From positions 37,725 through 101,724 of IMG/VR virus record IMGVR_UViG_3300021168_000002: a stretch of 64,000 bases of DNA; one strand, given 5' to 3'. The translations under genes and the position numbers were made by a program. The notes below the pieces were generated by a model. It saw only the letters and a program-made list of their open reading frames with translations. It was not told the origin of the DNA and ran no database searches. Positions 26,301 through 35,017 of this stretch are shown piece by piece. Position 1 is the stretch's first letter. Each line of letters begins with the position of its first letter. This DNA is from a virus.

Positions 26301-27296
26301 TCACTTCAAATACAGCCAATGCCTGTTTTCTGCTCGCACCATCCACTCTACCGTATTTTTGAGATTGGTGTCAAGGCTTTTCGATGGCATCCATCCCATC
26401 GCGGCCAGCTTGCTGCCGTCCATACCGTATCGAACGTCGAAGCCGGGGCGAATCGTTTGAGGGTAAATCTCGCGATAAGCTAGTTCCCTTCCTAGGACTT
26501 TCGCGATCACTCTAGCGACATGCAAATTCGAATACTCTTGCATTCCTGTGATATTGTACTTCTCACGGTTCAGTCCACGCTCCAATAAAAACATGACGGC
26601 CTCGGACACGTCCTGGCAGTGTAGGTAATTTCTTGTGCCGGGATTGCCGGTCACCGGGTCAACGTGGATATCGAGGGTCCTTCCGTTGAGAAGTGCGCTG
26701 ACCACCCGTGGGATGAATTTCTCCGGATGCTGGCGCTCCCCATAAACGTTCATCGTGTGGCTGATGATTACGGGGACGCCGTACGTGTTAGACCACGCCA
26801 GTGCCAATTCCTCCCCACCGGCCTTTGTTGCGGAATACGGATTGGTCGAATTGTAGCGGTCCCACTCTCTGAATGCCTCTCCAACTTTGGCTGGCCCGAA
26901 GACCTCGTCGGTCGAGAAGTAGAAGAACTTTTTGAGTCCTGGGATGCGGCGGGCGTATTCGAGCATCTCGAAGGTTCCGAAGATATTCGCCTCCACAAAG
27001 TCGCGGGGACACGCAATCGAGCGGTCGACATGGGTCCCAGCTGCCATGTGAAGCAGGTAGTCGATGTGGCCGATCTCTGCCTCCAGGCACTTGCCCAGCG
27101 GTTTCGCGACATCTGCAACGTGAATCTTGACGCGCGGATTGTTAGGCCATGCACCGATCTCCATTAAACGCTGGAGACCATTCGATGCGTACGTTAACTT
27201 GTCGAGAAGGACGACGTCCCAATCAGTTGTTTTCAAAACATGATCGACAAAATGCGCGGCAATAAATCCTGCGCCACCTGTGATGAGAATTTTCAC
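26301..27296 (-). CDS. Sugar-nucleotide 4,6-dehydratase (RmlB-like SDR)
   Basis: 331 residues from GTG 27296, which overlaps the TGA of the upstream glycosyltransferase. ILITGGAGFIAAH is the NAD-binding Rossmann motif, STDEVFG carries the Thr-Asp-Glu catalytic set typical of dTDP-glucose 4,6-dehydratases, and YSATKAGGEEL gives the YxxxK pair. NVYGERQHPEKFIPRV is the usual sugar-nucleotide site. It makes a 4-keto-6-deoxy nucleotide sugar in the cytoplasm, presumably a donor precursor for the adjacent transferases. GDP- or UDP-sugar specificity cannot be excluded. Confidence 0.85.
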   Translation of the reverse strand: MKILITGGAGFIAAHFVDHVLKTTDWDVVLLDKLTYASNGLQRLMEIGAWPNNPRVKIHVADVAKPLGKCLEAEIGHIDYLLHMAAGTHVDRSIACPRDFVEANIFGTFEMLEYARRIPGLKKFFYFSTDEVFGPAKVGEAFREWDRYNSTNPYSATKAGGEELALAWSNTYGVPVIISHTMNVYGERQHPEKFIPRVVSALLNGRTLDIHVDPVTGNPGTRNYLHCQDVSEAVMFLLERGLNREKYNITGMQEYSNLHVARVIAKVLGRELAYREIYPQTIRPGFDVRYGMDGSKLAAMGWMPSKSLDTNLKNTVEWMVRAENRHWLYLK

Positions 27297-29371
27297 TTTC
27301 CCTCCGGGAATATGTCTGGATGATTTCTTCGAATCGCTGCGCACATCTGCTCATGAGTCTGGCCCGCTATGCTCCTCATCGAGCCGGGGCGCATCCGGTA
27401 TTTGAATAACGGTTCATGCAGGACAGCGCACTTCCAAGTTCGCTTCAAAATGTCTAAGGAAAGATTCCAATCACCGTAGGCCCAGATATCCAGATTCATG
27501 CTGTATCCACCGGCCTGCTCGAAAGCCTCTCGAAGGATGAGGCGGCAGTACGGCATCTGATTGGATACTTTCTGCTGCTCCAAAGTCTCGGCGGTCGGTA
27601 TTCGCAGGTCGGATAACCCGAAGTACTGCATATCCGTTGAGACTATGCCGACGCCTGCCTTCATAAGCGGCACGGTTTTCTCAAGATAGTGGGAGTCGAG
27701 TAAGTCGTCAGCGTCTAAGAATAGGAGCAAATCGCCTGTGGCGGCCTTGGCTCCGGTATTGCGGGCCACATTCAGTCCCTGGTTTTCTTGTCGTATCCAC
27801 ACGATTGAATCTACGAACTGCTGGGACACTGTGTGAACATTGTCCATCGAGCCGTCGTCGACCACGATCACTTCGAAGTTTCTGTAAGTCTGCGCCAAGG
27901 CCGATTCGATGGTCTCTTTCAAATACTCCTTCATGTTGTAGCAAGGAATCACTATGGATACTCGGGTCTCTACGCTGTTTCGGACCTTCAGTTCTTCAAA
28001 CAAAGACCTCGGGTGATATATTTTATTAGGCACCAAAGCGCCGTCGGTCCAGGCAGATGTTCTCAAGTGAATCAAGTAAGACCGGTCTGTGAAATTCCAT
28101 CGCTTGAGTCCGGGAGATACGAAGTGCAGCATCTCATCATATCGCATGGCATCGAGTACTATCGGGGCCTTGACATATTTGCTCAGCCCGAATTTCGGGA
28201 CGGCCTCTTTGAATAGCGCGGGGCCGAAGGATATCCAACTTTCCGGGTGCATCTTATCCATGCTCTCGATCTTGTTGGCAATGTACTTCAAAACTTCCGC
28301 GTCCTTCGGTGCCTTGAAGACGCAGCCGCTGAGATACTCTTGGACTTTGTCGGAAGATGGGATGACATCCGTATCGGGAGATCGACGAGCGCCCAATTTC
28401 TCTTCTGATACGAAGGCGTAAGGCTCCGGGAAGTCTAGTTTGCGCAGGCACACCGTATCCAAATCTACATACCAGCCGCCCTCTCTCAAGATCAGGAGGA
28501 CCCGAAAGTAGTCGCAGAAGTGCACGCTGTTGTCAAACTCCGCTAATCTAGACTTGGGTAGAATCTCGTTTGCATCTTTGACTACCGTTCCCTTCGGGAT
28601 GCCTTCCGTTGGCTGTGTTACATACAAGTGGAACTCATGGCCGTGCCGCATGTAAGAGCGGATGCACAGTTTCTGGATGTTCGTTAATTCTGGACCAGAC
28701 CAAAAGCCTCTGACGATCTTGTTGCTATCCTTCCAAGACTGGTCGGGCTTCTCTAAGTGCTGAATCTTGGGGACCAGCCCGGTCCAGCCTTCCGGATAAG
28801 CGTAGGCGGGAGATAAGACCTTTCCAGGCGGGTTGTCGTGCAGATAGCGATTCAAGTGCGATTCATCGAACCAGACTGCGGTAATTCCCTTCTCATTGTC
28901 TGCGTCGATGCTCTTGCTTATACTGGCGCACATGTGAAGAAATGCGCCGGTGCTTCCACCAACGAAGCAGCCTTGATAATATGTGGAGCCATTGCCGACG
29001 TAAGCGGCAGATTGCGGGCGACGCTCCCAAGCCTCCGGGAAACCCGGATGTAGGACTGCGGTGATTCCGCCAGCAAAAATTTCGTCGAGTGCTATCTTGC
29101 TGACGACCCGTAAGTCCACGTCCATGTAATAAACGTGGTCATACGCCAGCAGGAAGCCCCGCTGCTCGTAGATGGCGTGATAGCGCATCATGGTAGCGTC
29201 CGGCCATCCCAGGTCCAGATAATCAAACTTGATTGCGTCAAAAGAATCTTTGCTGTCGGTGAACAAGAGTATATCGCACGGTGGGAAGAAATCTCTCAGA
29301 GATGCGATCATCGGCGCGATGTGCCCTGCGTAACGTTCGCCTGTCGCGACTAGGATGACAGCGGTCTTCAT
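27293..29371 (-). CDS. Triple-domain glycosyltransferase GT6-GT32-GT2
   Basis: 692 residues. Residues 1-210: GT6 family (animal ABO/alpha-1,3-Gal transferases), with YMDVDL (DVD 84-86), LHPGFP, ERRPQSAAYV, QGCFVGGS and AVWFDESHLNRYL. Residues about 215-450: GT32-like (OCH1-type), with FWSGPEL, FCDYFRVLLILREGGWYVD and DLD 303-305. Residues 470-690: GT2, with VSIVIPCYN, VVDDGS and the LDADD metal site at 552-556. All three metal-binding acidic motifs are present. It probably adds several sugars to one glycan in the cytoplasm. It is coupled by ATGA to the GT11 gene and by GTGA to the dehydratase gene. Confidence 0.85.
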   Translation of the reverse strand: MKTAVILVATGERYAGHIAPMIASLRDFFPPCDILLFTDSKDSFDAIKFDYLDLGWPDATMMRYHAIYEQRGFLLAYDHVYYMDVDLRVVSKIALDEIFAGGITAVLHPGFPEAWERRPQSAAYVGNGSTYYQGCFVGGSTGAFLHMCASISKSIDADNEKGITAVWFDESHLNRYLHDNPPGKVLSPAYAYPEGWTGLVPKIQHLEKPDQSWKDSNKIVRGFWSGPELTNIQKLCIRSYMRHGHEFHLYVTQPTEGIPKGTVVKDANEILPKSRLAEFDNSVHFCDYFRVLLILREGGWYVDLDTVCLRKLDFPEPYAFVSEEKLGARRSPDTDVIPSSDKVQEYLSGCVFKAPKDAEVLKYIANKIESMDKMHPESWISFGPALFKEAVPKFGLSKYVKAPIVLDAMRYDEMLHFVSPGLKRWNFTDRSYLIHLRTSAWTDGALVPNKIYHPRSLFEELKVRNSVETRVSIVIPCYNMKEYLKETIESALAQTYRNFEVIVVDDGSMDNVHTVSQQFVDSIVWIRQENQGLNVARNTGAKAATGDLLLFLDADDLLDSHYLEKTVPLMKAGVGIVSTDMQYFGLSDLRIPTAETLEQQKVSNQMPYCRLILREAFEQAGGYSMNLDIWAYGDWNLSLDILKRTWKCAVLHEPLFKYRMRPGSMRSIAGQTHEQMCAAIRRNHPDIFPEGK

Positions 29372-30147
29372 ATTTTAATCCATCGCTCCGGTACGATATC
29401 TGAGTAGTCTTCTCCCGACCCGTCAGCAAACCACTTTGCGGGAGCAATCACCGTGCGGTTCTTTTGCTTGTCGCCCAACCACGCGCCCCACCACGAGAAA
29501 GAACTGTTAGCGATGATCGCGTGGTTGCAGATCGACATCAGGTAAATATCTTCTGATTCGGTGCCTGGTTCCACAAAGGTGAATGGTTCGGAAGAAAAAT
29601 TGCTCTTCACCCATTTTATGTCGTCGGAGAATATGAAAAATCGAGCACTGAGTCCACGCTCGTGCCAAATGCGCGTCATAGCATCGGCGTAGTATTTATC
29701 TGAGAGTATGCCGTGAAAACTCTTGTGCGGTTCATTCAGATAGTCGCCGCGACGAACATGAACTGCGACTGAATTGCTTTGAAAAATTTGTTTCAATAAA
29801 TCCCGCGATCTGATAGACCAAGTCAGCGGTGTGAACTCGCCGCGCAATGCATCCGGGTCGTAGAAATACTTTTCGCTCTGCCAATAGCCTTGTAGAACGT
29901 CGCCGTCCTTAATGCTATCCACTGTCGCCTGATTGTACCGCATGCCTTGTTCGTGAACGGTGGCAGCGTGACGGGGCGCTAATTGGAGAGCATCTATATT
30001 CCACTGATGGAGAGCAAGAGGTCGATTGACTCCCAGGAGGGATGTATCAAGCTGGACGCGAGTATCGAGGCGACGCGCCACCGCCAGTCCCATAGCGTAT
30101 TGAAACATCTGATTGCCCATCCCGCCCATCAGCTTCACTGTAATCAT
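29368..30147 (-). CDS. GT11 alpha-1,2-fucosyltransferase
   Basis: 259 residues from ATG 30147 (4-base overlap with the GT6 gene). The family's motifs are all there: GGMGNQMFQYA (residues 8-18), HVRRGDY (130-136), FIFSDD (171-176) and ANSSFSWWGAWL (213-224). GT11 enzymes transfer fucose from GDP-fucose to the 2-OH of galactose, the H-antigen reaction. GDP-fucose must come from the host or from genes outside the window. Confidence 0.92.
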   Translation of the reverse strand: MITVKLMGGMGNQMFQYAMGLAVARRLDTRVQLDTSLLGVNRPLALHQWNIDALQLAPRHAATVHEQGMRYNQATVDSIKDGDVLQGYWQSEKYFYDPDALRGEFTPLTWSIRSRDLLKQIFQSNSVAVHVRRGDYLNEPHKSFHGILSDKYYADAMTRIWHERGLSARFFIFSDDIKWVKSNFSSEPFTFVEPGTESEDIYLMSICNHAIIANSSFSWWGAWLGDKQKNRTVIAPAKWFADGSGEDYSDIVPERWIKI

Positions 30148-30830
30148 TTGCCCGCCTTGGTTAACGCCAGAATCTTTGGAGTGACAATCAAGCCTGCGGC
30201 CTTCCACTTGCTTGTGTAGTATGGACCTGCGTTCTCCGGGTAGCAGTAAGACGGGTCGAGAACTTTCGTTGGACCATTCAAGTATAGGTATCTGTTTAAG
30301 TGCGATTCATCGTGCCATATAGCTGTGATTCCTCTACTCGCATCTTCGTCGACTGCTCCTTTTATAGCTTGTGCCATGCGCAGAAAATGCCCCGAAGTCC
30401 CGCCATTGAAACCTCCGCAGAAATACCTGTTGTTGCTTCCTTGTGGAATAACTGCCATCGACTCAGCGCGACGCTCCGGTGTACCCGGTGTGCCGACATA
30501 GCCCGGATGTAGCGTGGCCGTTATACCATCAGAGAATATCTCCTCCCCTACCGGGGCAACGAATCGCATGTCTACGTCGATGTAAAACAAGTAGTCGTAC
30601 TTCTCAAGAAATTGATACTGTTCAAAGAAGGTGTGGTATCTGTACAGCGTCTCGTTTGGAAATCCCAAGGCATACTTTTGAAGTTGAAATTTCGCGATGC
30701 TGGGAATTAGTTCGTCCGCCCATAAGAACGCGTCGTGCTCCACGAAAAATTCTTTAGCAGACTCCAGCAGTGGATTAACATACTGGTGATATCGCTCTCC
30801 TGTGGCTATAACTAAAAGCGCGGTCTTCAT
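30144..30830 (-). CDS. GT6 family glycosyltransferase
   Basis: 228 residues from ATG 30830 (GGATGA overlap). FYIDVDM (DVD 85-87), ATLHPGY, PERRAES, CGGFNGGTSG and AIWHDESHLNRYL align with the ABO/alpha-1,3-galactosyltransferase family. It is a soluble form without membrane anchor. The known reaction of the family is transfer of Gal or GalNAc from UDP-sugar to galactose, usually fucosylated. It is clearly related to the N-terminal domain of the triple transferase but divergent, so it is not a recent duplicate. Confidence 0.88.
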   Translation of the reverse strand: MKTALLVIATGERYHQYVNPLLESAKEFFVEHDAFLWADELIPSIAKFQLQKYALGFPNETLYRYHTFFEQYQFLEKYDYLFYIDVDMRFVAPVGEEIFSDGITATLHPGYVGTPGTPERRAESMAVIPQGSNNRYFCGGFNGGTSGHFLRMAQAIKGAVDEDASRGITAIWHDESHLNRYLYLNGPTKVLDPSYCYPENAGPYYTSKWKAAGLIVTPKILALTKAGK

Positions 30831-31540
30831 CCGTTCACCGTCTTGTTCACTAGGTGCGCAGCTTCCATCCACTTCAGCTTCGGGTCATAACCGGACCCGT
30901 ACTTCAATTGCGGGAAGTGCTGCGAGTAAGCGCCCGCTGGTAGATCGAGCGCGAGCATGTCGCCCTTAGCGAATTCTGGCCCTAATACTTGTCCAACCCA
31001 CAAGTCTTCTGCCCACCCCTTAGGATAAGAATCTGAGATCAAGAACATCGCCTCCCTAGATAGGAAGTAACCGTAACCACCGCTAGCCCACGGGTGGCAC
31101 TCAGCGATATGCGTAGTAACGCCGCGACGGTCAACCGCGTCGTAAGGAAAAGTTTCGCCAATTGGCTTGCTGATCTTACCAGCATAGTCAAATCTCCGAT
31201 ATCCGCACGTCAGAAGCCTGCTTGCATTCACATAAGTATCTGTGTCGCAGAGAAAAACGTGGTCGATATTCTTGGTGGTCACCCAATGACAGATTGAGCG
31301 GACCTTGAAAGGCAACGCGTCGTAATCATCCGCGCTATCTGCGACAACCTCGTCGCTCTTCAACGTCCGAGCGTCGGCCTTGGGGTGCGCTAGAAAATAA
31401 TCCGCCCCGGTATGACCTACGAAGAACCGGACTAAGACGTTTCGGTTCCTCAAGTCTTGGCCCCAGGTCGCGCGAATCACATCGTGGTAGCCGCGATCTA
31501 AGTCAGCGCGGCACGACTTAACAGCAACGAGTAAGGTCAT
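30827..31540 (-). CDS. GT31-like beta-1,3-glycosyltransferase
   Basis: 237 residues; ATG 31540 overlaps the DHH-gene stop. VAVKSC, then IRATWG, RFFVG, FLCDTDTYVN (DTD 99-101) and the GGYGYFLSREA and EDLWVGQVL blocks match the beta-1,3-galactosyltransferase (GT31/fringe-like) pattern of animals. It would add beta-1,3-Gal, GalNAc or GlcNAc using a UDP-sugar. It sits directly upstream of the GT6 and GT11 genes in the same coupled operon. Confidence 0.8.
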   Translation of the reverse strand: MTLLVAVKSCRADLDRGYHDVIRATWGQDLRNRNVLVRFFVGHTGADYFLAHPKADARTLKSDEVVADSADDYDALPFKVRSICHWVTTKNIDHVFLCDTDTYVNASRLLTCGYRRFDYAGKISKPIGETFPYDAVDRRGVTTHIAECHPWASGGYGYFLSREAMFLISDSYPKGWAEDLWVGQVLGPEFAKGDMLALDLPAGAYSQHFPQLKYGSGYDPKLKWMEAAHLVNKTVNG

Positions 31541-32490
31541 TTTACACATCCTCCTGGCTGAACGAATGTGGTGTAAGTGATTCGATTCAGAATTTTGTCA
31601 ACTAAAATGCGGCCTTCCGGCATAGATAGCTGGAAGCCTGCGGCTGTTCCGTGGCCGCCGCCCCCGTACTTCTTTGCAATTGCACTCACGTCTACGTTGC
31701 CACTGTGTAAGCTGCGGAGAGAAAACTGCGTGATACCGTCGCCGCGTTCGAACCACAGTAAGCCGATATCGTAGCCCTTGTCGATCAGCGCCGCGCCTGC
31801 CTCGCTTACTCCGACGTACGGGATGTTTAGTACGCCAGTCTTGTAGCCTTCGAACACACCTTCCTGCGCCTCCGCGACTACGGAGCGGGTATAGTATTCG
31901 ATGTATTCGCGGACGCCCATACCGCTGCGTCGCGCGTCGTTTGCGGAAATTTTGTTTTGGATAATATCCCACGTTTCCATAGTACGTGGTTGAACCATCA
32001 GCCACGCGTTGATGAGTTGTGAATCAGGCAACGCCCAATTCCAGAGGTCTTGATCTTCGGTGTAGTTCACCCACCACGGACGCGATTCAAACATATACAT
32101 CACGCCGCCCGGTTTATCCAAACTCTGAGCGGGACGATCTTTACAATCTTTGCCGAAGAGATAATCCCACGCAAGTCCCGCGCCCGAGCGTTTCATGTCG
32201 AATGTGGCGTACTCTGCGCCGTTGAGCGCAGCCTGGGCTGTCTTGTGGTGGTCGAGGATGCGGAACGATTTCGCGACCAAATTTAGTTGGTCATTCAACT
32301 CACGAGTGCGGAGCGAGTAGTCAACCATGATGACATCTTTGCCTGCGCAGATATTGAATAGCGAATTAAGCTGGTTATCGTTAAGACCGTGATTCAGCGG
32401 CAACAGTTCTGCTTCCGGATACTTCATCTTGCAGATGTAGGCCGCCGCCCAACCATCAGGACAATTTTGGTGGAAAAGGACGAGGTCCAT
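31537..32490 (-). CDS. DHH-family phosphoesterase
   Basis: 317 residues. FHQNCPDGWAAAY, VDYSL, ILDHHKTA (the DHH motif) and a C-terminal DHHA1 loop, KYGGGGHGTAAGF, are visible. The family cleaves oligonucleotides, cyclic dinucleotides or phosphates with Mn2+. Its place inside a glycan operon is unusual. A role in nucleotide recycling or in degrading a signalling nucleotide is possible. Confidence 0.8.
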   Translation of the reverse strand: MDLVLFHQNCPDGWAAAYICKMKYPEAELLPLNHGLNDNQLNSLFNICAGKDVIMVDYSLRTRELNDQLNLVAKSFRILDHHKTAQAALNGAEYATFDMKRSGAGLAWDYLFGKDCKDRPAQSLDKPGGVMYMFESRPWWVNYTEDQDLWNWALPDSQLINAWLMVQPRTMETWDIIQNKISANDARRSGMGVREYIEYYTRSVVAEAQEGVFEGYKTGVLNIPYVGVSEAGAALIDKGYDIGLLWFERGDGITQFSLRSLHSGNVDVSAIAKKYGGGGHGTAAGFQLSMPEGRILVDKILNRITYTTFVQPGGCVK

Positions 32491-32687
32491 TAGCGCACCA
32501 GTCGAAGTGCTTGAATGGGAATCTCGGACTTCGCGAGACGTGAGTCATCGGCTTCCCAAATTACGGTGAGAATTGGGTTAGGGTTTGAGACGGCGCTGAC
32601 CACTGTCATAAGCGACCCGCCACTCTTCAATTGAACTACCGAGCCAATCGTGATCGGCTTCACTTTCTTCTGTCTCTTGATCTTCAT
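32490..32687 (-). CDS. Small DUF2158/YodC-like protein
   Basis: 65 residues. GSVVQLKSGGSLMTVVSAV followed by a W-containing strand and PIQALRLV matches the small beta-barrel DUF2158 type. Overlaps the DHH gene by one base. Function unknown. Confidence 0.55.
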   Translation of the reverse strand: MKIKRQKKVKPITIGSVVQLKSGGSLMTVVSAVSNPNPILTVIWEADDSRLAKSEIPIQALRLVR

Positions 32688-32695
32688 GTTGCCTC

Positions 32696-33481
32696 CTATT
32701 TTACTTGCTCATCAAATCCGTAGTAGTGCTTGATGTTGCGCTTCTTCATCATCAGCGCGTGGCCGGTCGTAACAGCGCGGCAGCGAAGTTTGTTGTAATC
32801 CGGGTGCTGCTTGCTCGCGTCGTACGGTATCTGATTGATATTTGCATACGGCGATGAGAATACTACCTTCATGCCCGCTTCCTTTAAGTCGAGGAACCAA
32901 TCCGCATGTTCCCCTCCTATTGGCTTAATGCTCTCGTCCCACGGCATAGCTCGTAGAACTTCGGTGCGGGCCAGGAAGTAATTCGCAGCGATATCGATCT
33001 CCCACAGCACGAACGGCTTCAACCTGAACGGAAGTTCATTGCGAAGAGCGTGCTCTTTGATATACTCACCTGGGACGTACTCAAGGAATCCTTCGTAAGA
33101 GCGGTCATTGACCCTTCCGGCGACCACGTCGATCTCTCGCCCTATATCGATCTCGGATGATTTCAGTATCCGGACCATCCGGATGATACCTTCTCGTACT
33201 TCTGGCGTAGAAAAGTCGAAGTCATCGCTGCCCATTAATGTATATTGCGTATCCACTAATCTAACCGCCGCGTTGCGCTTCGCGGTGAGACCGCTGTCGT
33301 ACGGCAGCTTCGCCCAATAATACGTGTTGTATGCGCTTTGTTCCAGCGTGCAGTCGCCATCATCGTCTTGCGCAATTCTCACTTGACACTCAGGCAAGTT
33401 CTTTTGAATCCCATCGAGACAGTCCCGCAGATAGCCTCGGCGGTGGAAGGTCGGAATGACAATGGTAATATCTTTTAGCAT
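32696..33481 (-). CDS. GT2-like glycosyltransferase
   Basis: 261 residues. ITIVIPTFHRRGYLRDCLDG, RIAQDDDGD and LMGSDDFDFS (acidic metal site) give the GT-A fold of family 2. The last part has HADWFLDLKEAGMKV. Probably the first-acting transferase gene in the operon order. Substrates unknown. Confidence 0.75.
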   Translation of the reverse strand: MLKDITIVIPTFHRRGYLRDCLDGIQKNLPECQVRIAQDDDGDCTLEQSAYNTYYWAKLPYDSGLTAKRNAAVRLVDTQYTLMGSDDFDFSTPEVREGIIRMVRILKSSEIDIGREIDVVAGRVNDRSYEGFLEYVPGEYIKEHALRNELPFRLKPFVLWEIDIAANYFLARTEVLRAMPWDESIKPIGGEHADWFLDLKEAGMKVVFSSPYANINQIPYDASKQHPDYNKLRCRAVTTGHALMMKKRNIKHYYGFDEQVK

Positions 33482-33801
33482 ATCGGCTCCGCTGTCTCAA
33501 TGCGCCTGATTCTCATCTTCATATCAGGCGGCAGTACCGCTCGAAATTTGATGAAACTCGGGTCATCGCAATCACAAGTATCCACAACTAAAAGCTGCAC
33601 ACCGTCGCAGCATGGGCAGTTAGCGATCAACGAGCGGCTCGTAGCACCAATCTTGCCGCCTCCGCAAATACAATCTCGTGCGTCATTAGTTGGCGGCGTG
33701 AAATTCTCCCGCTTTGCAAAGAGGTGCGTGTGCTTCCCGATTATATCTTGATGCGGGTCAAGAGGTACTCCAATTGGTACAATGAGAAGAGAGTCGCTCA
33801 T
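33475..33801 (-). CDS. Cys-rich hypothetical protein
   Basis: 108 residues with CICGGGKIG, NCPCCDG and TCDCDD, a likely zinc-binding module resembling half of a DnaJ-type zinc finger. Coupled to neighbours by overlaps. Confidence 0.6.
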   Translation of the reverse strand: MSDSLLIVPIGVPLDPHQDIIGKHTHLFAKRENFTPPTNDARDCICGGGKIGATSRSLIANCPCCDGVQLLVVDTCDCDDPSFIKFRAVLPPDMKMRIRRIETAEPIC

Positions 33802-34337
33802 AGCAGTCCCAGGTTGATGCGGCGAGACCGATCTGCGCGTCGCCGTACCGCGCGATCTTTAAACTCGCGCTCCCTACGGATGTCGCGGGCGGCCAGTACC
33901 CGGCAGCGTTGGAGGTTCTCTTGAAAGTTCGCTGCCTTGTCGTCTAGCGAGAACTCAAGCTGAGAGAAGACCTCCCGGGTCTTTTGAATGAACAGCAACT
34001 TCATTTTAGATGGGTGCGGCTTCAATCGCTTCCTCGCGAAGGACGCGCGGCCCATAACCTGCCCACGAGTCGGCTTCTCATCCGGGCGCGTCGCGGTGCG
34101 ATAATCGGGGACTAGCTCGCCCTTGTCGTCTTCTCGGAAATATTCGTAGTCTCCGATAGTGTATGTGAAAACCTGTTCGCACTGGCGCTCATTCTTGCGG
34201 TGGCGACTATCGCAAAATTGGCAGTTCACCATCTTGCCTAGTTCGGGATGGCGACCAGAAAACGGGCGATCTGCGATTTCGAAAAGAACTGCGTTGATGG
34301 CTTTTTGAGCGTCCCCCACAACGTTGATCTTAATCAT
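33798..34337 (-). CDS. Basic hypothetical protein
   Basis: 179 residues with a CQFC...CEQ cluster near residue 40 and a strongly Arg-rich C-terminus (RDIRREREFKDRAVRRRADR) that could bind nucleic acid. No family recognised. Confidence 0.6.
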   Translation of the reverse strand: MIKINVVGDAQKAINAVLFEIADRPFSGRHPELGKMVNCQFCDSRHRKNERQCEQVFTYTIGDYEYFREDDKGELVPDYRTATRPDEKPTRGQVMGRASFARKRLKPHPSKMKLLFIQKTREVFSQLEFSLDDKAANFQENLQRCRVLAARDIRREREFKDRAVRRRADRSRRINLGLL

Positions 34338-34978
34338 ATGGTCCTCCCAAAATCGTAATCTCGGCCTTCACCGCGCGCCGCATTATTGTCTGGCTCCATC
34401 CTTATCTGCACCAGCAAATGGCCTCTGCAGTCATCGTCAAGACCCGCATATTCTGCCCAGGCCGCATCAAATTCTTCGTTGGTAAGTCCCTCTGCCAGCA
34501 TGCGCAATTGTTCCTTCACAATCAATAGGCCGTATTGATCTATTCTCTTCGCGGCCTCCGGTACCTTGTCCACGTATGCCCTCACAATATGTTTTGATTC
34601 TACAGTTGCCACCCTAGGCGTCTTCGGAGCGAGCCACTTGCGCTTCTTCTTCTCGCTCTCATCTACTGAATCGGCGCTCGTGTAAACGATATCGGTGCCG
34701 GGAATATCTTCGACGTATGTCTCTTCTTGTTTCCCGGTTCCGCTGCACTTGGCGCAGATTTTGATCTCTGTACCGCCCTTGCAGTGAGAGCAGGCGACTA
34801 GGCGAACGCCTCGCTTACGTGATTTCACAATCCACTTGGCTTCGCCTCGCTTCACGATGGCTGTAGCCTCCGCGACGGTTATCTTACGTCTGCAGTTACA
34901 CTTCGGCGCTGGCGGTTCTTTCTCTTCTAGAACTACGGCCTCCTGCCCACGGCAGGAGTGAATTTTCGATACGATCAT
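34334..34978 (-). CDS. DnaJ-like zinc-finger protein
   Basis: 214 residues. CSHCKGGTEIKICAKCSGTG is the CxxCxGxG-type repeat of DnaJ zinc domains (about residues 64-83). An earlier CNCRRK adds Cys. There is no J domain. It may be a DNA- or protein-binding adaptor. Confidence 0.6.
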   Translation of the reverse strand: MIVSKIHSCRGQEAVVLEEKEPPAPKCNCRRKITVAEATAIVKRGEAKWIVKSRKRGVRLVACSHCKGGTEIKICAKCSGTGKQEETYVEDIPGTDIVYTSADSVDESEKKKRKWLAPKTPRVATVESKHIVRAYVDKVPEAAKRIDQYGLLIVKEQLRMLAEGLTNEEFDAAWAEYAGLDDDCRGHLLVQIRMEPDNNAARGEGRDYDFGRTI

Positions 34979-35017
34979 CGGGTCTCCGGTGCTGCCTCAC
35001 TAGGTGTCTGAGGGGGG

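Noticed and set aside
26345-26374. TTGACA / TAGAGT pair inside the dehydratase gene
   Set aside because: Spacer is 18 bp, unlike all other members, and a hairpin terminator lies between it and the next gene. Kept only as a possibility.
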